A DNA stretch of 64,000 nucleotides. Source: Microvelia longipes. Its lineage: Eukaryota > Arthropoda > Insecta > Hemiptera > Veliidae. A program made the position numbers and the translations under genes. The notes under the pieces are model-generated. The model made no database searches. It was given only the letters and a program-made list of their open reading frames with translations, and was not told the origin of the DNA. Numbering within the stretch: the stretch's first letter is position 1; each line of letters opens with the position of its first letter. The DNA lies in NCBI GenBank assembly GCA_018340805.1, contig JACMZG010001914.1:44126772-44190771 (forward strand), written 5' to 3'. This document shows, piece by piece, positions 23,477 to 36,579 of the stretch.

Positions 23477-24390
23477 GACAGCTCAGTGACCATCGCTTAT
23501 GGTCCCTTTTCATTTCTTTGGTACCGCCTATTTTTACCTCATGTCGGTATCATTATTTAGGAAACAAATTATGAAAACATATTTTTCTTTAATTATAAAT
23601 GTTCATATATTATTTTAGCTATAATTTAATATATTTATTCTATTAATTACAATACAAGACACATTTCAGTCTCTTATTACTTTATAGGTTACCTACACAA
23701 GTAACATATTTATTTTTATTAATTTATGATATCACAGCTTATTTATTTGTTACTAAACTTTAAATTTATATTATTTACGCTTGTTACTTTCTGTTACTTA
23801 TCTATTTATTTCGTTATTATTTATTTAAATAATTTATTTATCACTTTGTGTTGTCCTCACTGTTACTTCCTCCAACATGTTTCCAGTGCTTTATTTTACC
23901 TTATTGATCTTTACGAGTACCTCAGTCCTTCTATGTTCTCTCTAAGGTAATAATGTGCCACTAACAGGTTTAGATATTTGTAACATGCCGCCTGCAACAG
24001 TTATATCTAGAGAGATAAAATTTTTAATTTTATTAATATTATGAATTATTTTTTATTATTTGATTTTATAGTTATGTTATCAAAAGATTGAAACTGCAAT
24101 AGGTATAAAAAAGGTACATTTTTGTAAACCGCAGCAAATTCTGTTGCAAATCTACCCCAGGGAAAAGTAGGTCAGAAGCCTAGATAAAATATAAAAGGTA
24201 ATTTATAAGAAAGTGGAATAAAAAACTTTTGATGAAGAAAGATAAAAATTTCAGCTCGTAACTCGATCCATCTGAGATAGCTCTTTAAGATAATTGCTCA
24301 GACTGGAGGCTTAGTAAATTCAGAAGCTAAACTTTTACCACAGATGGCGTTACTTTGACTTTAAGAGTTTCAATTATGCCCCCTCTGTGG
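23477..24390. other. Geneless AT-rich stretch
   Basis: No recognised exon or repeat. Confidence 0.35.
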
Positions 24391-24482
24391 TTTGGAGCCC
24401 CACTCTATCTCTCTCCATAGGTTTGGAGTCCCACTCTATCTCTCTCCATGGCTTTGGAGCCCCGTTGTATCTCTCTCTCCAT
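24391..24482 (+). repeat. Three tandem copies of a ~31-bp unit
   Basis: The unit TTTGGAGCCCCACTCTATCT followed by CTCTCCATAG is present three times, beginning at about 24391, 24422 and 24453. Confidence 0.85.
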
Positions 24483-25127
24483 AGTTAGCTGTTATAGATA
24501 AAAGTATTTCTGTAAATATTTAATGATGGACTTAGTTTTCCATTTCTTTCGATTTAATCCTTTAGTTTTTCGTTGTTTAATTTGTATTTTCTTTTTTTTT
24601 ACTAGGTAAACAATGAGAAAGATGCATGTTTGCCAAATTTATTTTTATTAAAAAGTATAACTCATTTAATGAATAATAGCACTTACAAAAAATTATGAAG
24701 TATTCCAATTAGTTTTGATTAATTTTTATAGTTTACTGTTGTTGTTGGGGCATGTTCATCAAGGCGAGACAAGTATCGGACCACAGCGGATTTATTTACA
24801 ACTATTCATAGGTTATATTTGGTTGCTTAACCTACCCTTTCTTTGCAGACTCCTAGCTGCTTTATTCTATTGCAAAACCGCTTTACAGTTGTATTATTAA
24901 AATTATGCTCTGGCCGGATATCACACTTGTGATAACAATAATCGATGAATTTTAAGAGATAAGATAAGAGAGTGAGGTTTGGTAAAATATTATGTTGCTG
25001 GCGATAATAATATTCACTTAGGCTCGTCTTCTATTTTACTTTCCCTGTAATTTTTATTGTTCTATCGTTTTAAATTGATATATCATAATTCCCACCCCAA
25101 CACATACTGTATAATGATTCTTCTTAG
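24483..25127. other. Geneless AT-rich stretch
   Basis: No recognised exon or repeat. Confidence 0.35.
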
Positions 25128-26155
25128 TGTCTTCTATCAAATCCTATTAATTTTATCAAATTCTATTTATTTTATCAAATCCTATCAATTTTATCAAAGC
25201 CTATCTATTTTATCAAATCCTATGCATAGTTTATTAAATCCTATCAATTTTATCAAATCCTATCAATTTTATCAAATTCTATCAATTTTATTAAATCCTA
25301 TCTATTTTATCAAATCCTATCAATTTTATCAAATTCTATTAATTTTATCAAATCCTATGCATAGTTTATTAAATCCTATCAATTTTATCAAATCCTATCA
25401 ATTATATCAAATTCTATCAATTTTATTAAATCCTATCTATTTTATCAAATCCTTTCTATTTTATCCAATCCTATCAATTTTATCAAATCATATGCATAGT
25501 TTTTAAATCCATGCATAGTTTATTAATCCTATCTATATTTATCAAATCCTTTCTATTTTATCCAATCCTATCAATTTTATCAAATCATATGCATAGGTTT
25601 ATTAAATCCTATGCATAGTTATTAAATTTATTAATTATCAAATCCTATCAATTTTATCAAATTCTATCAATTTTATTAAATCCTATGCATAGTTTATTAA
25701 ATCCTATTAATTTTATCAATTTTATCAAATCCTATGCATAGTTTTATTAAATCCTATCAATTTTATAAATCCTATGCATAGTTTATTAAATCCTATGCAT
25801 AGGTTATTAAATCCATTAATTTTAATCTCAATCCTATCAATTTTATTCAAATCTATGCATAGGTTTATTAAATCCTATGCATAGTTTATTAAATCCTATC
25901 AATTTTATCAAATCCTATGCATAGTTTATTAAATCCTATGCATAGTTTATTAAATCCTATTAATTTTATCAAATCCTATCAATTTTATCAAATCCTATGC
26001 ATAGTTTATTAAATCCTATGCATAGTTTATTAAATCCTATCAATTTGATCAAATCCTATGCATAGTTTATTAAATCCTATCAATTTGATCAAATCCTATG
26101 CATAGTTTTTAAATCCTATCAATTTGATCAAATCCTATTAATTTTATCAAATCCT
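25128..26155 (+). repeat. Composite minisatellite of two interleaved units
   Basis: About 1 kb made of two related building blocks, ATCAATTTTATCAAATCCT and ATGCATAGTTTATTAAATCC plus T, in irregular order. The left half is mainly the first block and the right half mixes both. The second block carries the palindrome ATGCAT. A 149-residue frame across the left part is a product of the repeat and not a gene. Confidence 0.9.
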
Positions 26156-26813
26156 GTGAATTTGCCGAACACTATTTATTTTTGTAATTTATTTTGCATC
26201 ATGTCAATAAATTTTCTTTTTCACAAATCATTAGAAATAAATTCATTTGTTCAGTTTTGCTGCTGTTTAAAGGGTTAATATAGATCTTGGTATATAAGGG
26301 TTCACAAATTTCTCGCCCCTTAATATAACCATTTTAGAGGGATTATTACGTGGTTTTAAAGGGTTCCTTTTGACCTTCTGAGAAGTCCAAGAGACATTCT
26401 GATTGGTCGATTGTTAGCTGCACGCGCTCAATCTTTTCCCCTTTCTTCTGTCCTTTGTAACTCTCTAAAACTTTTGAAGCAAAAAAATAAGGGATTTTCC
26501 TTTGGCCTTAAAGTTGTAAGGAATCTCGACCAAAAAAGTGCCACTGCCACATCAATAAAAAGTAAAAAAAACCTTTTTATTTGTTTTTTTTTTCAAAAGT
26601 TCTTTCATTTGTAAACATTTTTCATTGTTTTTATTTTATATATTTTCTAGTTCTGTACTCGACAGGTCAGAAAGAAAAAATATTTTTTAAAAATCTTTTT
26701 ATTTCCTTTCAGGAAAAGAAATACTGTATGTATACCGCTTAAAAAATAAAGACTAATGTACAATAAATGTTACTTTGGCTCCCGATTATATACGTATATA
26801 TTCGTATAACTCT

Positions 26814-26814
<1 letters not shown>
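26156..26814. other. Geneless stretch
   Basis: No recognised exon or repeat. Confidence 0.35.
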
Positions 26815-26896
<82 letters not shown>

Positions 26897-27037
26897 TTAT
26901 ATATAAGTATAATATATATATCTATATATATATAATATAATATATATAATAATATAATGTATAATAATAATATTATATACTATATATATATATTAATATA
27001 ATAATATAATATTATATATATTATATATATATATATA

Positions 27038-27074
<37 letters not shown>

Positions 27075-27076
27075 AC
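26815..27076. repeat. Degenerate (TA)n/(TAA)n array
   Basis: TA dinucleotides repeatedly broken by extra A or T (AATAATA), so the array looks older than the pure ones elsewhere. Confidence 0.9.
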
Positions 27077-27283
27077 ACATAAAGTGTGTGTGTGTATATA
27101 TAAACAGAAAAACTCCCTTTTAAAAGAAGCTAATGAAAGAATTTCTATCTATCATTTGAAGATCCTAGAGGCACCGCCTGGGATCGAACCAATTACACCT
27201 CCCTTTAAGTATATAAGTAGCTATGTAAAAGTAGTGAAATAATAACTCAATTTACACCTTATCAAAAGTTAACCATTAAAACA

Positions 27284-27287
27284 TTAT

Positions 27288-27366
<79 letters not shown>
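27284..27366. repeat. (TA)n microsatellite
   Basis: About 40 TA dinucleotides with one AATA interruption. Confidence 0.95.
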
Positions 27367-27371
<5 letters not shown>

Positions 27372-28455
27372 AATTATGGAGTATATAAATACTATTGATT
27401 ATGAAAATTTTGTGGGGGAAAATTACTTGGCCACAAAGCACAAAGTTTGTTGTCCTATTGTATGTTTTTACAACAATAAGTATGTCTTTACAACAATTGT
27501 ATGTCAAATTGTATGTCTGTACAACAATAAGTTGAATAACAAGTCTGTTATCTATAGATGTAAAAGTTTTGTAAATTTATGTACAATTTTTTAATTATAA
27601 CCCTTAGTTGTAATTTGACCAATTGTCTTTTTAGATTGATAAGTACGCTGTGTTGTAAGCAAACCTTATATAGGGCCAGCCTCACATATTATATACTTTG
27701 TGAATAAAGTGTTTATATATATATGCATGCTCCTGATAAAGTTAGCATGCAGTACTAGCAGGTAGCAAGAAAGCTACCTACCTTTCAATTTCATATTTTT
27801 AAGTTAAATCTATAAGATAGAGGCCGTGGTTTTATAATTGTTGGAAGTTGTGTTACTCCCTTAAAACTATTTAATTATTGATTAATTTAAAAACAATTAA
27901 TTTAAAATAAAAGGCTGTTCATGAGGAAAACACACCACTCTATATTTAAAAGGACATTTAAATTGTCATTATAAATTATTGAAATGTCCACTTAATAGCA
28001 GAACCGTTACCACTTTGGAATGAAAATAAATAAATATTAAATGAAAAGGCTCTTGTATGTCAATCGTTATCCATATCTTTATATTGTTATTATAATTGGG
28101 GTGAGAGTGCTTATAGAGGTATGATTAGACCTGATGATTGTGCGTAGCGGTTAAGGTATCAGAATAGTAGTAGAGAGGGCAGAGGCTCCCCGCTCCAAAC
28201 CCCACCTTCCATCCGAGTTACCTTTGTTCTGAGGAGGAATGTAACGTCCCCCCTACTATTCTAACCCTTTAAAAAATACGTTAATTCCGTACTTCAATTT
28301 TTAAAATTATTTACTCATTTTTTTTACATCCTTTTTACAATTAAATATTTATGATAAATAGTAATTTTTAAAATAATTTTATGTAGCGTGAGTGCTTTTA
28401 TTTTATTAATTAATAAAAAATTTTTGTGTTTTTTTTTAATATTTACTTTTAATAG
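27367..28455. other. Upstream flank of the DOK7 start exon
   Basis: No protein-coding sequence is seen. A faint tRNA-like stretch at 28128-28203 (GCGTAGCGGTTAAGGTATC then CGCTCCAAACCCC) may be a decayed SINE head. The promoter and any 5' non-coding exon of DOK7 would be expected here or further left, but no TATA box or start site could be assigned. Confidence 0.35.
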
Positions 28456-28460
28456 AATAG

Positions 28461-28526
28461 TATACAACGAACATGGCACAACTCTCTATCATCGAAGGAC
28501 AGTGTAAATTTAGAGATGGAAAAAAG
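28461..28526 (+). CDS. DOK7 coding exon 1 (start of PH domain)
   Basis: ATG at 28473 lies in a good Kozak context (AACATGG). It opens 18 codons, MAQLSIIEGQCKFRDGKK, which end exactly at a GT donor (AAG|GTATTT at 28527). The run EGQ-K-RDGKK is the first strand of the PH domain of Dok-7. In the vertebrate protein I know, the first exon also encodes 18 residues ending in RDGKK. The exon's left edge is either a pyrimidine-rich TAG acceptor (28453-28455 or 28458-28460) or simply 5'UTR. Dok-7 is a cytoplasmic adaptor that activates the receptor kinase MuSK at the neuromuscular junction in vertebrates. In invertebrates the role is less clear. The intron after this exon is in phase 0 and joins in frame to 40392. 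Confidence 0.85.
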
Positions 28527-28570
28527 GTATTTATACACTTTATTCTTAGTTTCATTAGTTTCATAGAAAA

Positions 28571-28646
28571 ATAGAACTAATATATTATATATATATATAA
28601 AATATAATATAATATATATATATAATATTAATATATATACATATAT

Positions 28647-28697
<51 letters not shown>

Positions 28698-28701
28698 TAT
28701 A

Positions 28702-28760
<59 letters not shown>

Positions 28761-28766
28761 ATATAT

Positions 28767-28826
<60 letters not shown>

Positions 28827-28852
28827 ATATATATATATATATAATATATATA

Positions 28853-28893
<41 letters not shown>

Positions 28894-28900
28894 ATAAATA
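28571..28900. repeat. Long degenerate (TA)n array, then (TG)n
   Basis: About 330 bp of TA dinucleotides with frequent AATA/TTA slips, followed by about 15 TG dinucleotides (28909-28941) and a (GTAT)n tract, about 50 bp into DOK7 intron 1. Confidence 0.95.
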
Positions 28901-28941
28901 TATTAATGTGTGTGGTGTGTGTGTGTGTGTGTGTGTGTGTG

Positions 28942-29894
28942 GATTGTATGTATGTATTTATGTATGTATGTATAGATAATCTATTTATTATTATTATTAT
29001 TTACTTCTGTTATAGTTGTTATTAATCTTTAATAATATTTTTTAATCTTTAAATCTTTATTTCTTTAATTACCTAAATTAAAAAAAAATACAAATGCAGG
29101 GCTAAGACTACATACTGCATATTATTAAATTATTTAATGATTTATTTTTCCTACTTTATGACATTACTTAGTTTCTATATTTAAAGGTGTACAGATCTGA
29201 AAGGGTTGAACATTCTTGTTATATCCTATGAGCCTGTGGTATACCTTTTACCTTGGATTTAAATAAATTTTGAATAGTTTCTTAAGATTGAGGCATTAAA
29301 TTAAGTTATTCAGTTTAAGTGTCCACCGTAAACTTATCTTATGCTTAACTTTAGCCAGTTCTGTAATAAACAGGTCAAAGTAAAGTTACTTGTAAACTTG
29401 CTTCTTCCTAATGTCTTCATCTCTTAATTTAGTACGTTCACACACACTTCGGTAATATTAGCTGTATGAACCATGAGGAGGGATTCCGCTAGAACTAGGG
29501 TTGTAGAATCTTACGCCTTAATCTTCTTACGCCTTAATCTTATCTTATTATCCTATCTTACGCCAATGAGAGGCCTGAAACATCGTTTAGGGGCTCTGTG
29601 TAACCTCATTGAAACCTCCTTCAAGACTAAATACAGGTTATATTAAAACAATTGTTTTTGGTCTGCCGCACATTGTTTGTGTTTTCATTGTATTCATAAC
29701 GTTCTGCTATTACTAAATCTCAGTTATAATTTTGTAACTGATTATTTGATGATATAATAAATATATATAATATATATTATAATATATATATTTAATATAT
29801 ATTATAAATATGATATTATTTATTATAATCGAAAGTAGTTTGGTTATTCGATGTTTCAAAATTTAAGATATTGGGTATTTATTAAAATTAAATT
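28942..29894. other. Intronic stretch without recognised element
   Basis: No exon or named repeat, apart from TATA-rich sequence at 29758-29815. Confidence 0.35.
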
Positions 29895-30172
29895 AAAAGT
29901 AGTCCTCGTCAACTAAATGTAGATTCTTGTATCCGCCACGCTTTGCCATCTAAGACCGGTTTTATTAAATAATCAGCAGGTGTTTTTAAGTTATAATATT
30001 TGTTCTTTACGATTCTTTCTTCATTAATAGATATTTTTGACAAATATTTAAAATAATGTTTTTGTTGTCAGGTTGGCAGCATTACTTAGGTGCACCAGTC
30101 AACCGGCTTTCGTGTTATTAGTGGAATTACATTGTCCTGTGCTCCTTCTATATATAGTATTATTCTAAGATG
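29895..30172. mobile_element. MITE M1, right-hand partial copy
   Basis: Matches the right part of the MITE at 14723-15179, including GGTTGGCAGCATTACTTAG, the CCGGCTTTCGTGTTAT segment and the terminus GAAGGAGCAC (complement) ... TATTATTCTAAG at 30172. The left terminus is missing. An extra segment, GGAATTACATTGTCCTGT, absent from the right arm of the first copy, sits before GCTCCTTC. Confidence 0.8.
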
Positions 30173-30907
30173 ACAAACAAAACTAGCCTGTCAAATGACT
30201 ACTATCAGTATTAGTTTTGATTTTATCGTTTTACATTGCAATAAGATGTAAGCCAAATACGGGTTTTTTAATACATTCGGAAAATTCCCTAATAATGTGG
30301 CAAACTTCCACTTACAAATCTAGTAGTGTGACATAAAGGAAAACAAAATAAAACCGCCTAAGCTTGTGGTTTTCGAGCTTAATTTTTGATCATATTATTT
30401 TCAAATCTTTATCATTATACTTATTCAGATATTTTCATAATTTATGAAAATATTTCGTTTTAAATATTCAAATATAATTAATTCAAATGTGTCTGTTAAT
30501 ACTTAATTATTAACTTGTAATTAGCTGGAATTAATTATTCCCTGTATTTTGAGCTAAATTTAATCTGGTTGGTAACAAATTGTTCATTTTGCTAAATTAA
30601 ACATTTCTTTGTTGTCTTATATTGAATTATTTGCCTTAAGAATATTCTTAATTATTTTACAATTATCGTGTTCTATATTTAAATTTAGAAAATTAGTTTA
30701 GTGTTTTATAAAAATATTTTGTAATAATATACTTTATTTATTTTATATTACATGTTATACTTAGTTACATGTAAATACTATATACTACTATACTACATAC
30801 TATACTATATACTATACAGCCAGGCCTAAAAAGTGTGACTCATTTTGTACTACTTCAAACCAAATTTTTCTAAAAATATACCTTTAATTAAGAAGGAAAA
30901 GCATAGT
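30173..30907. other. Intronic stretch without recognised element
   Basis: No exon or named repeat; a short ACTATACTAC simple repeat lies at 30775-30820. Confidence 0.35.
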
Positions 30908-31427
30908 CTGCCTATCTTGAGTGAAGCCCTTCATATGAATGTGCTCGTTCAAAATATTATAAAATTGCACAAATTTTCAGTTTTCTTGCAATAAGTGGTT
31001 CCCTGTAGTCGTGTGCAAAACATGAAGAGAACATTTTTTATAGCTGATAAAATGTCCTATAAAACGAGTGTTTTTTCGTCAAAATCAAATAACTAAAACT
31101 AAAGTTATGACATTTGTTAAATGACCAAAAAAATACACAAAAAGCCAATATTTGTTTAAAGAAATTCGTGGACTTTGCACGGATTAACAATTTTTTGGTT
31201 TTTTGAAAGAGCCATAACTTTGGTTGTAGACATCCGATTTTAATGATTAAACACTCCATTTATAGAATATTTTATCAGCTTTAAAATTTGTCGCTTTATG
31301 TTTTGCACACAACCCCCAGCAAACCACTTATTTCAGGAAAACTGAAATTAGTTCAATTTTATAAAATTTTGAGCATGCGCAATCATATAAAGGGATATGA
31401 TTCTGGATATCTATTCTCGATAGGCAG
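30908..31427. mobile_element. 520-bp imperfect palindromic element P4
   Basis: It starts GTCTGCCTATC and ends with the complement GATAGGCAG. The two halves match as inverted copies over their whole length at roughly three positions in four, for example AAATAAGTGGTT, GTGTGCAAAACAT and AGCTGATAAAATGT in both arms. The centre lies near 31165. It abuts a family A copy on its right. It has no ORF. The arm divergence indicates an old element or a fusion of two inverted copies of a longer repeat. Confidence 0.7.
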
Positions 31428-31434
31428 AAATGTT

Positions 31435-31925
31435 TGTCATTTTCCTCATTTATACCGTAAATATAACAAAAGTTATTTGTTTTCAAAAAGATTCGAAACC
31501 GGAATTATCAGTTTAAGGCCTCCTGAGTGCTTTTCGCAAAGTTGTATGTGTGTGTGTCTGTTATCATCGCAGTGTCCACAGTATTTCTGCTAGAGAGTTA
31601 AAATTTTGTACAAAAATTAGTCTAACGCTGTACTTGTGCTATTCGGAAAATAATCTTTTATGACGTAATACACCCCCCCCCCTCACTAATGACTCAGTAA
31701 AAATTTCGAAAAATCATATAACGCGGAGAAATTATGCGATCGGATTGAAATTTGGCACGCATGGGACTATTTGCCTTTGGACTCGCTTTGCTGGTCAAAA
31801 GGCATGTTGCAGGATAAATTTGGCGAACTGTATTTCTGTGGTCGAGCGAAACGATTCCGAAGCAGGGATGATAAGCGTAGCGAATCCGATGTAATGAGTT
31901 AAAGTTCCGAGGTTATCCGTACCGG
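31435..31925 (+). mobile_element. Dispersed family A, copy 2
   Basis: Shows the family's start (TTTTCCTCATTTATACCG), the GGCCTCCTGAGTG and GAGAGTTAAAATTTTGTAC segments, GACTCAGTAAAAATTTCG and decayed hairpins at 31838-31885. The middle, including any 5S-like part, is deleted. It ends at AGTTCCGAGGTTATCCGTACC. Confidence 0.75.
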
Positions 31926-31977
31926 AAAATCGCTTATATCGTTGCAGTATCTACTTGCATATACTATTAATACGACT

Positions 31978-32039
31978 CAGTGGCGTAGCCAGGATTTAAT
32001 TTCGGGAGGGGCTGAATGTTAAAAATTGTATATGGTAAA

Positions 32040-32092
<53 letters not shown>

Positions 32093-32436
32093 ATATATAT
32101 AAATTTATATTTATATAATATATATATATATATATATTATATTATAATATATATATATTATATATATATATATATATATTATATATAATAATAATACATA
32201 TATATTTGTATATTTAATGTTTTCAAATTATTTTATATCTTCCAATTCCATTGATATTTTTTATATATATATAATATGTTATATTATAAGTTTATTTGTC
32301 AAAAATATATGTTATGTAATTTATTATTTCTATATATTTTTATGGGTTTATTTTTTTGACACATTTATTGCGGTTTAGGTTATGTAAAAATTTCGGGGGG
32401 CTGAAGCCCCCTCAGCCCCCCCTGGCTACGCCACTG
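31978..32436. mobile_element. hAT-like MITE H1, copy 1
   Basis: The termini are CAGTGGCGTAGCCAGG and its complement, a typical hAT-superfamily end. The direct repeat AATACGACT flanks it (31969-31977 and 32438-32446, with one extra base at the right), agreeing with the 8-bp duplication of hAT elements. The interior is occupied by a degenerate (TA)n array from about 32037 to 32180 and AT-rich sequence, with no transposase. The second copy is at 41409-41840. Confidence 0.85.
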
Positions 32437-32446
32437 CAATACGACT

Positions 32447-33434
32447 TGCGCAGATATAGTACCATGTGATCGCGACGCGAGACGGCCGCAGGGAGCCATA
32501 GCCGCCGCGGGGCGGCCAATAAACCGAAAATATGAAAAAACTTTCATCCTACAGCGTGATAGAGACAAATAAAAATCTAATAATCGTTTAAACCAGATAT
32601 AATGTCCTTTCTATGCCAAGTTTTTCTCAATTATAAATTTCAAAAAACCAATTAGTATAATAACTGAAATATTTCTTCACGTTTTAAATCAAGCAAAGAG
32701 TCTTTTCCCCTTGTTTGTTCGTTTTTATCTTTTTCCTATTTTTTCTAAATGATAATAAAAAGTAGAAAAATTGAGTTGAGGTGATTAATACAGTTTGTTT
32801 GTTTCCGAGAGGGGCTGGTGAACTAATTTTGCTAATGTCTTTATTAATTATAGCAAAGAAACTGCAATAAAGTTAAAAATCTCTTAGTTTACTGTTTAGT
32901 ACTAATTTGTTTAGTTAAAATGACTGATTGTCATGGCATTTTACCGTGTCGTGTTGCTCCCTCTGATATCAAACAAATTATTATTGCTAGTGATCTGTCT
33001 TCTACGTAATAATATGTAAATATTGATGGAAAATAATATAAATGTACTTGACTAAACATTCCAGTTTAATTTTAAATTAATTTAAAATTTAACATTATTC
33101 ATAACGATTACTTCTGAGATGATCCCCAATTGTGACTGCAATTCTTCAAACGCAATTGTAACCAAAATTGTGGCATCGCAAAAGTAAGCCAAGTGGTTTT
33201 ATTTTGTATTCTGTAAGGATGAAAGACACAAGTTCTGCTTTTACAAGAAAATGACAGCTTGTACTCTAACACTCGTCTTCTCGCAGAGTCCAGCAAGTTG
33301 TCTCCGCATTCATAAGTATGATTATAGAAAAGGTTAGAACTTCTTGTCCATCGATCCCCTATTGAAGCAGGACAGATCACTGACAGTGCACTAAACTATC
33401 GGCCAGACATACTTAGGAAACACTCCCTGAAGCA
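32447..33434. other. Intronic stretch without recognised element
   Basis: No exon or named repeat. Confidence 0.35.
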
Positions 33435-33672
33435 ATATGATAATGCCCGTTTAGAGCCTTGCGGCTCATCAGGGATAACCCCTGCGGGAACAACCTCGGG
33501 TCGTAGCAGCAACTGTTACGCTCAAAATGTATTCTAAAGTTGGCGATAATTTATCTAAACAATAATCTTCTATAAACTGAGAGCATAACCTGGGATGAGA
33601 ACCCCAGACCTCCGTGGGTGTCAAAGGTGTAAGACTAACGCGTTAACGACTTCGTCCTCGAAGGCGGCTCCT
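33435..33672 (-). mobile_element. tRNA-derived SINE (family S2), minus strand
   Basis: Shares with the 40856 copy the tail (GAGCCGCAAGGCTCTAAACG on the minus strand), the CGAGGTTGTTCCCGCAGGGG stretch and the tRNA-like head. The ATT tail is short here. Confidence 0.75.
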
Positions 33673-35309
33673 GAAGCATTGCTGACTGAATAGACCTTAG
33701 TTACATTATTACCTACACAGAGTTCTGACCGTAGCTTACAATCTGAACTAATTCTAATTTATATATCCAGCAGGACAGCTAAGCATTTCGTTATTTATTA
33801 ATAAAAACCGGCAACGTCGTGGAAAAGAATCTGTTCCCTTATGGACCTGATATTATGGACTCGTGCCTACAAACCTGACGCCCCAGTGAACCAAGCTCAC
33901 TGAAAAACTTCAAATAAAATTTAAATTTCGGCCTTTTCGAACTTTGTCACCATGGTGTGTACAAACAAATATGAAGTACACTTGCTCGGAACGCTTGGTT
34001 GTGTTGCTCTAATAGGGTATTAAATTTAGCATAATTATATTTTAATATTTAATTATTATTTAACAGATTAAGTAAAGAAATAAAATAGAATAATTATAAT
34101 TTAGTTTAGTTAACTAGTATTATTAAACTATATATTTATACTAAACTACTAAGTTAAAACATCTATTTAAAATAATAATTTAATAAAGCAGACGAGGCGT
34201 AGTCTAGTTATGTAGATGACATGAAATTCATTAAAAAACTTTCATTAAAATATGATCTCTTAAAACCATCTAATCCTACTTGTCCCTTTTAAAAAATTTG
34301 CTTTTTATTATGCTCTCTTAATTTTCTCTCTATTTAGACTAACTAAAGATCATAAATTAATATATATCCAACGATAAATTCAAAACAGTTTTAATTTATT
34401 ATAAGAATTCATTAAATTATTTTAATTTGCTTTATTTCTTTTTGTGTCTGTTATTTGCTATTATTTATTTTACATTTCTTCTGATTAAATTTACATTTTT
34501 AGTATATAAATTCACATATTTTCCAAAGTACAGCGTACTGGTGAAACTTCATGTTTTTAATATGCTCTTTAATTTGGTAACCCTGACCTATTTTTTACTC
34601 AAAAAATAAATTTTGCCTCTTCTGAACGCGAGTATTTTTTATTTAAGTTAATATAGAACAAGTTTAGATTACAATACTTCTTCAACCAAAGAGTTTTATT
34701 TAAAAAAAACTTTTTTTGCAAAAATAAATATCCCAAACTTTTGAAAAAAGAGTTATCTAATTAATGCTCTCTCTTATGGAATGAGTGAGCCTCTTTTGGG
34801 CGAGTTATGTGCATAAATAATCGCGTTGAGAACCATTCATTTGTTTATCCTTTTTTCACTATACCTAATTAAGTTTTTAACTGAGTTTTTTTTCTTTAAT
34901 TAATTTTGATTTTCTGGTTGGTAAAAAATTATGAAGGTATCCTTACTAAAAAATATTAATTATAAATTTATTAGTTCTGTATATCAGTATGACTAACGAA
35001 GGAAAAACAGTGAATACGCATTACATTCGTCTTTTATAGGCCCTGACAATGAAAAACAAAATTAAATTCTTTAGAACTAACGTTCTTACGTGTGATTTTG
35101 CAGGAGTTTTTTTAGGGAAGGCCCGAGGGTATCCCCCCCCCCCCCCCCGGTGCAACTAGCATCCCCCTCCGAAAAGAAAAATTTAAATATAACCATTCTC
35201 CGTTCTGCGGTGCGGTGAAAAAAACCTTACTAATTAAACGTAATCTTCCTAAAAATGATTGTGGAGATCAAAATTTATCATTTAATTTTAATAAATATTT
35301 TTGTAGCAA
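33673..35309. other. Intronic stretch without recognised element
   Basis: No exon or family copy. A run of 16 C (35133-35148) is the only striking feature. Confidence 0.35.
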
Positions 35310-35985
35310 TTACCCAAATATGGTATTTTATTATTTTTATTATTTTATTATTATTAGTCCTCTTGAGTGGTTTTTACTAAGTTGTCTGTCTGTATGTGTG
35401 TGTGTGTGTGTGTCTGTTTTCATCGTAGTGTATTTACGATAGAGTATTAACGATAGAGAGTTAAACCTTGGTTCAAAAATCAGTCTGCCACTGTAGTTGT
35501 GCTACTCGGAAATTTTTTTTACGTCATTAACCCACAATAATGGCTTAGCACAAATTTCGAAAGATCATTAAACGCGCAGAAATGTTGGGATCAATTTAAG
35601 ATTTAACAATTGTGGTCATGTATAAGACTAACATATATGCCAAGTTTCATCTCATTATTAGCATCAGTTCAATTTTTATTGAATGACTTGTGTACGTTTT
35701 TTAAAAAAAGAATTGAGTTAAAATTTAATACAAGTGTATACCTTTACGTAATAAATAAGTGCATCAAGTTTCGATCCAATACGACAAGTATATTCATGAT
35801 TTTTGTTGGATCATAAAAGACAAGCAGCATTGAGAGTGGTCAGTGCATTATGGGTGACCGCTGAGGATGAAACGGATGTATTTACTATCTGAGGACGAGC
35901 GAAGCGAGTCCTAACTAAGGAAGATGAGCGTAGCGAATCCGATGTAATGAGTAAAAGGTCCGAGGTACCCCGTACCTGATTTGTT
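35310..35985 (+). mobile_element. Dispersed family A, copy 3, with 5S-like part
   Basis: Includes the TGTCTGTCTGTATGTG tract, GATAGAGAGTTAAACC, a 5S rRNA-like segment (35803-35862, GTTGGATCATAAAAG... CAAGCAGCATTGAG ... GGGTGACCGC) and the hairpins GGACGAGCGAAGCGAGTCC (35893-35911) and AGATGAGCGTAGCGAATCC (35922-35940). It ends at GGTCCGAGGTACCCCGTACC. Confidence 0.8.
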
Positions 35986-36579
35986 GTTATTGGGGTACCA
36001 CAGTAAAATAATGCAGTGCTATAGCAGTGTGTCAGATTTCCGTTTTTCTCGGATTGTCCCGGTTTTTAGTCCTAAATCCTGGCGTCCTGAAAAAAATATT
36101 GGGGACGAAAGATTCTTTATCAATATTGTTTGAAATATTAATTTATATTAAAAATTACGAACAAGGATAATTACATTATACTTTGACGCGTAGAAAACTT
36201 ATTTTATTTAAATCCAGGATTTAATCATTTGCGGAAAGGTAACTTTTATCTATAGAAAAAGTCTTAAAAAGATTTCTTTAAAATATTTAGCAATTCTAAG
36301 TAGTAATTATCTACAAGAGATATAATTCTTGGACCTGTAAGCTCTAAAGAGACCGCGACGCTACACAGGAAATCGTGTTAAACTAATTTTGTAGAATTAG
36401 CTCTAGCGGCCTCTATTATTTTTGACAATTTCATACTAAGAATTCAATATTTTTTACAGCTCTGAGTTCTATTTCAGTCACTATCATTTTCTTGTGAACT
36501 CAATCACTTATCTTTATTATCCTTTGAATATTACCGTGTTTGAATATTTTGTATTTTACCTCATAAAAACAGTTTTACT
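35986..36579. other. Intronic stretch without recognised element
   Basis: No exon or named repeat. Confidence 0.35.

Noticed and set aside
25057..25506. 149-residue ORF rich in LSNPINFIKSYQF repeats
   Set aside because: Product of the composite minisatellite; no ancestral protein family and no start context.
27160..27200. tRNA gene or SINE on the minus strand (GGTTCGATCCC)
   Set aside because: Only the B box is convincing; no A box at the right distance and no second copy in the window.
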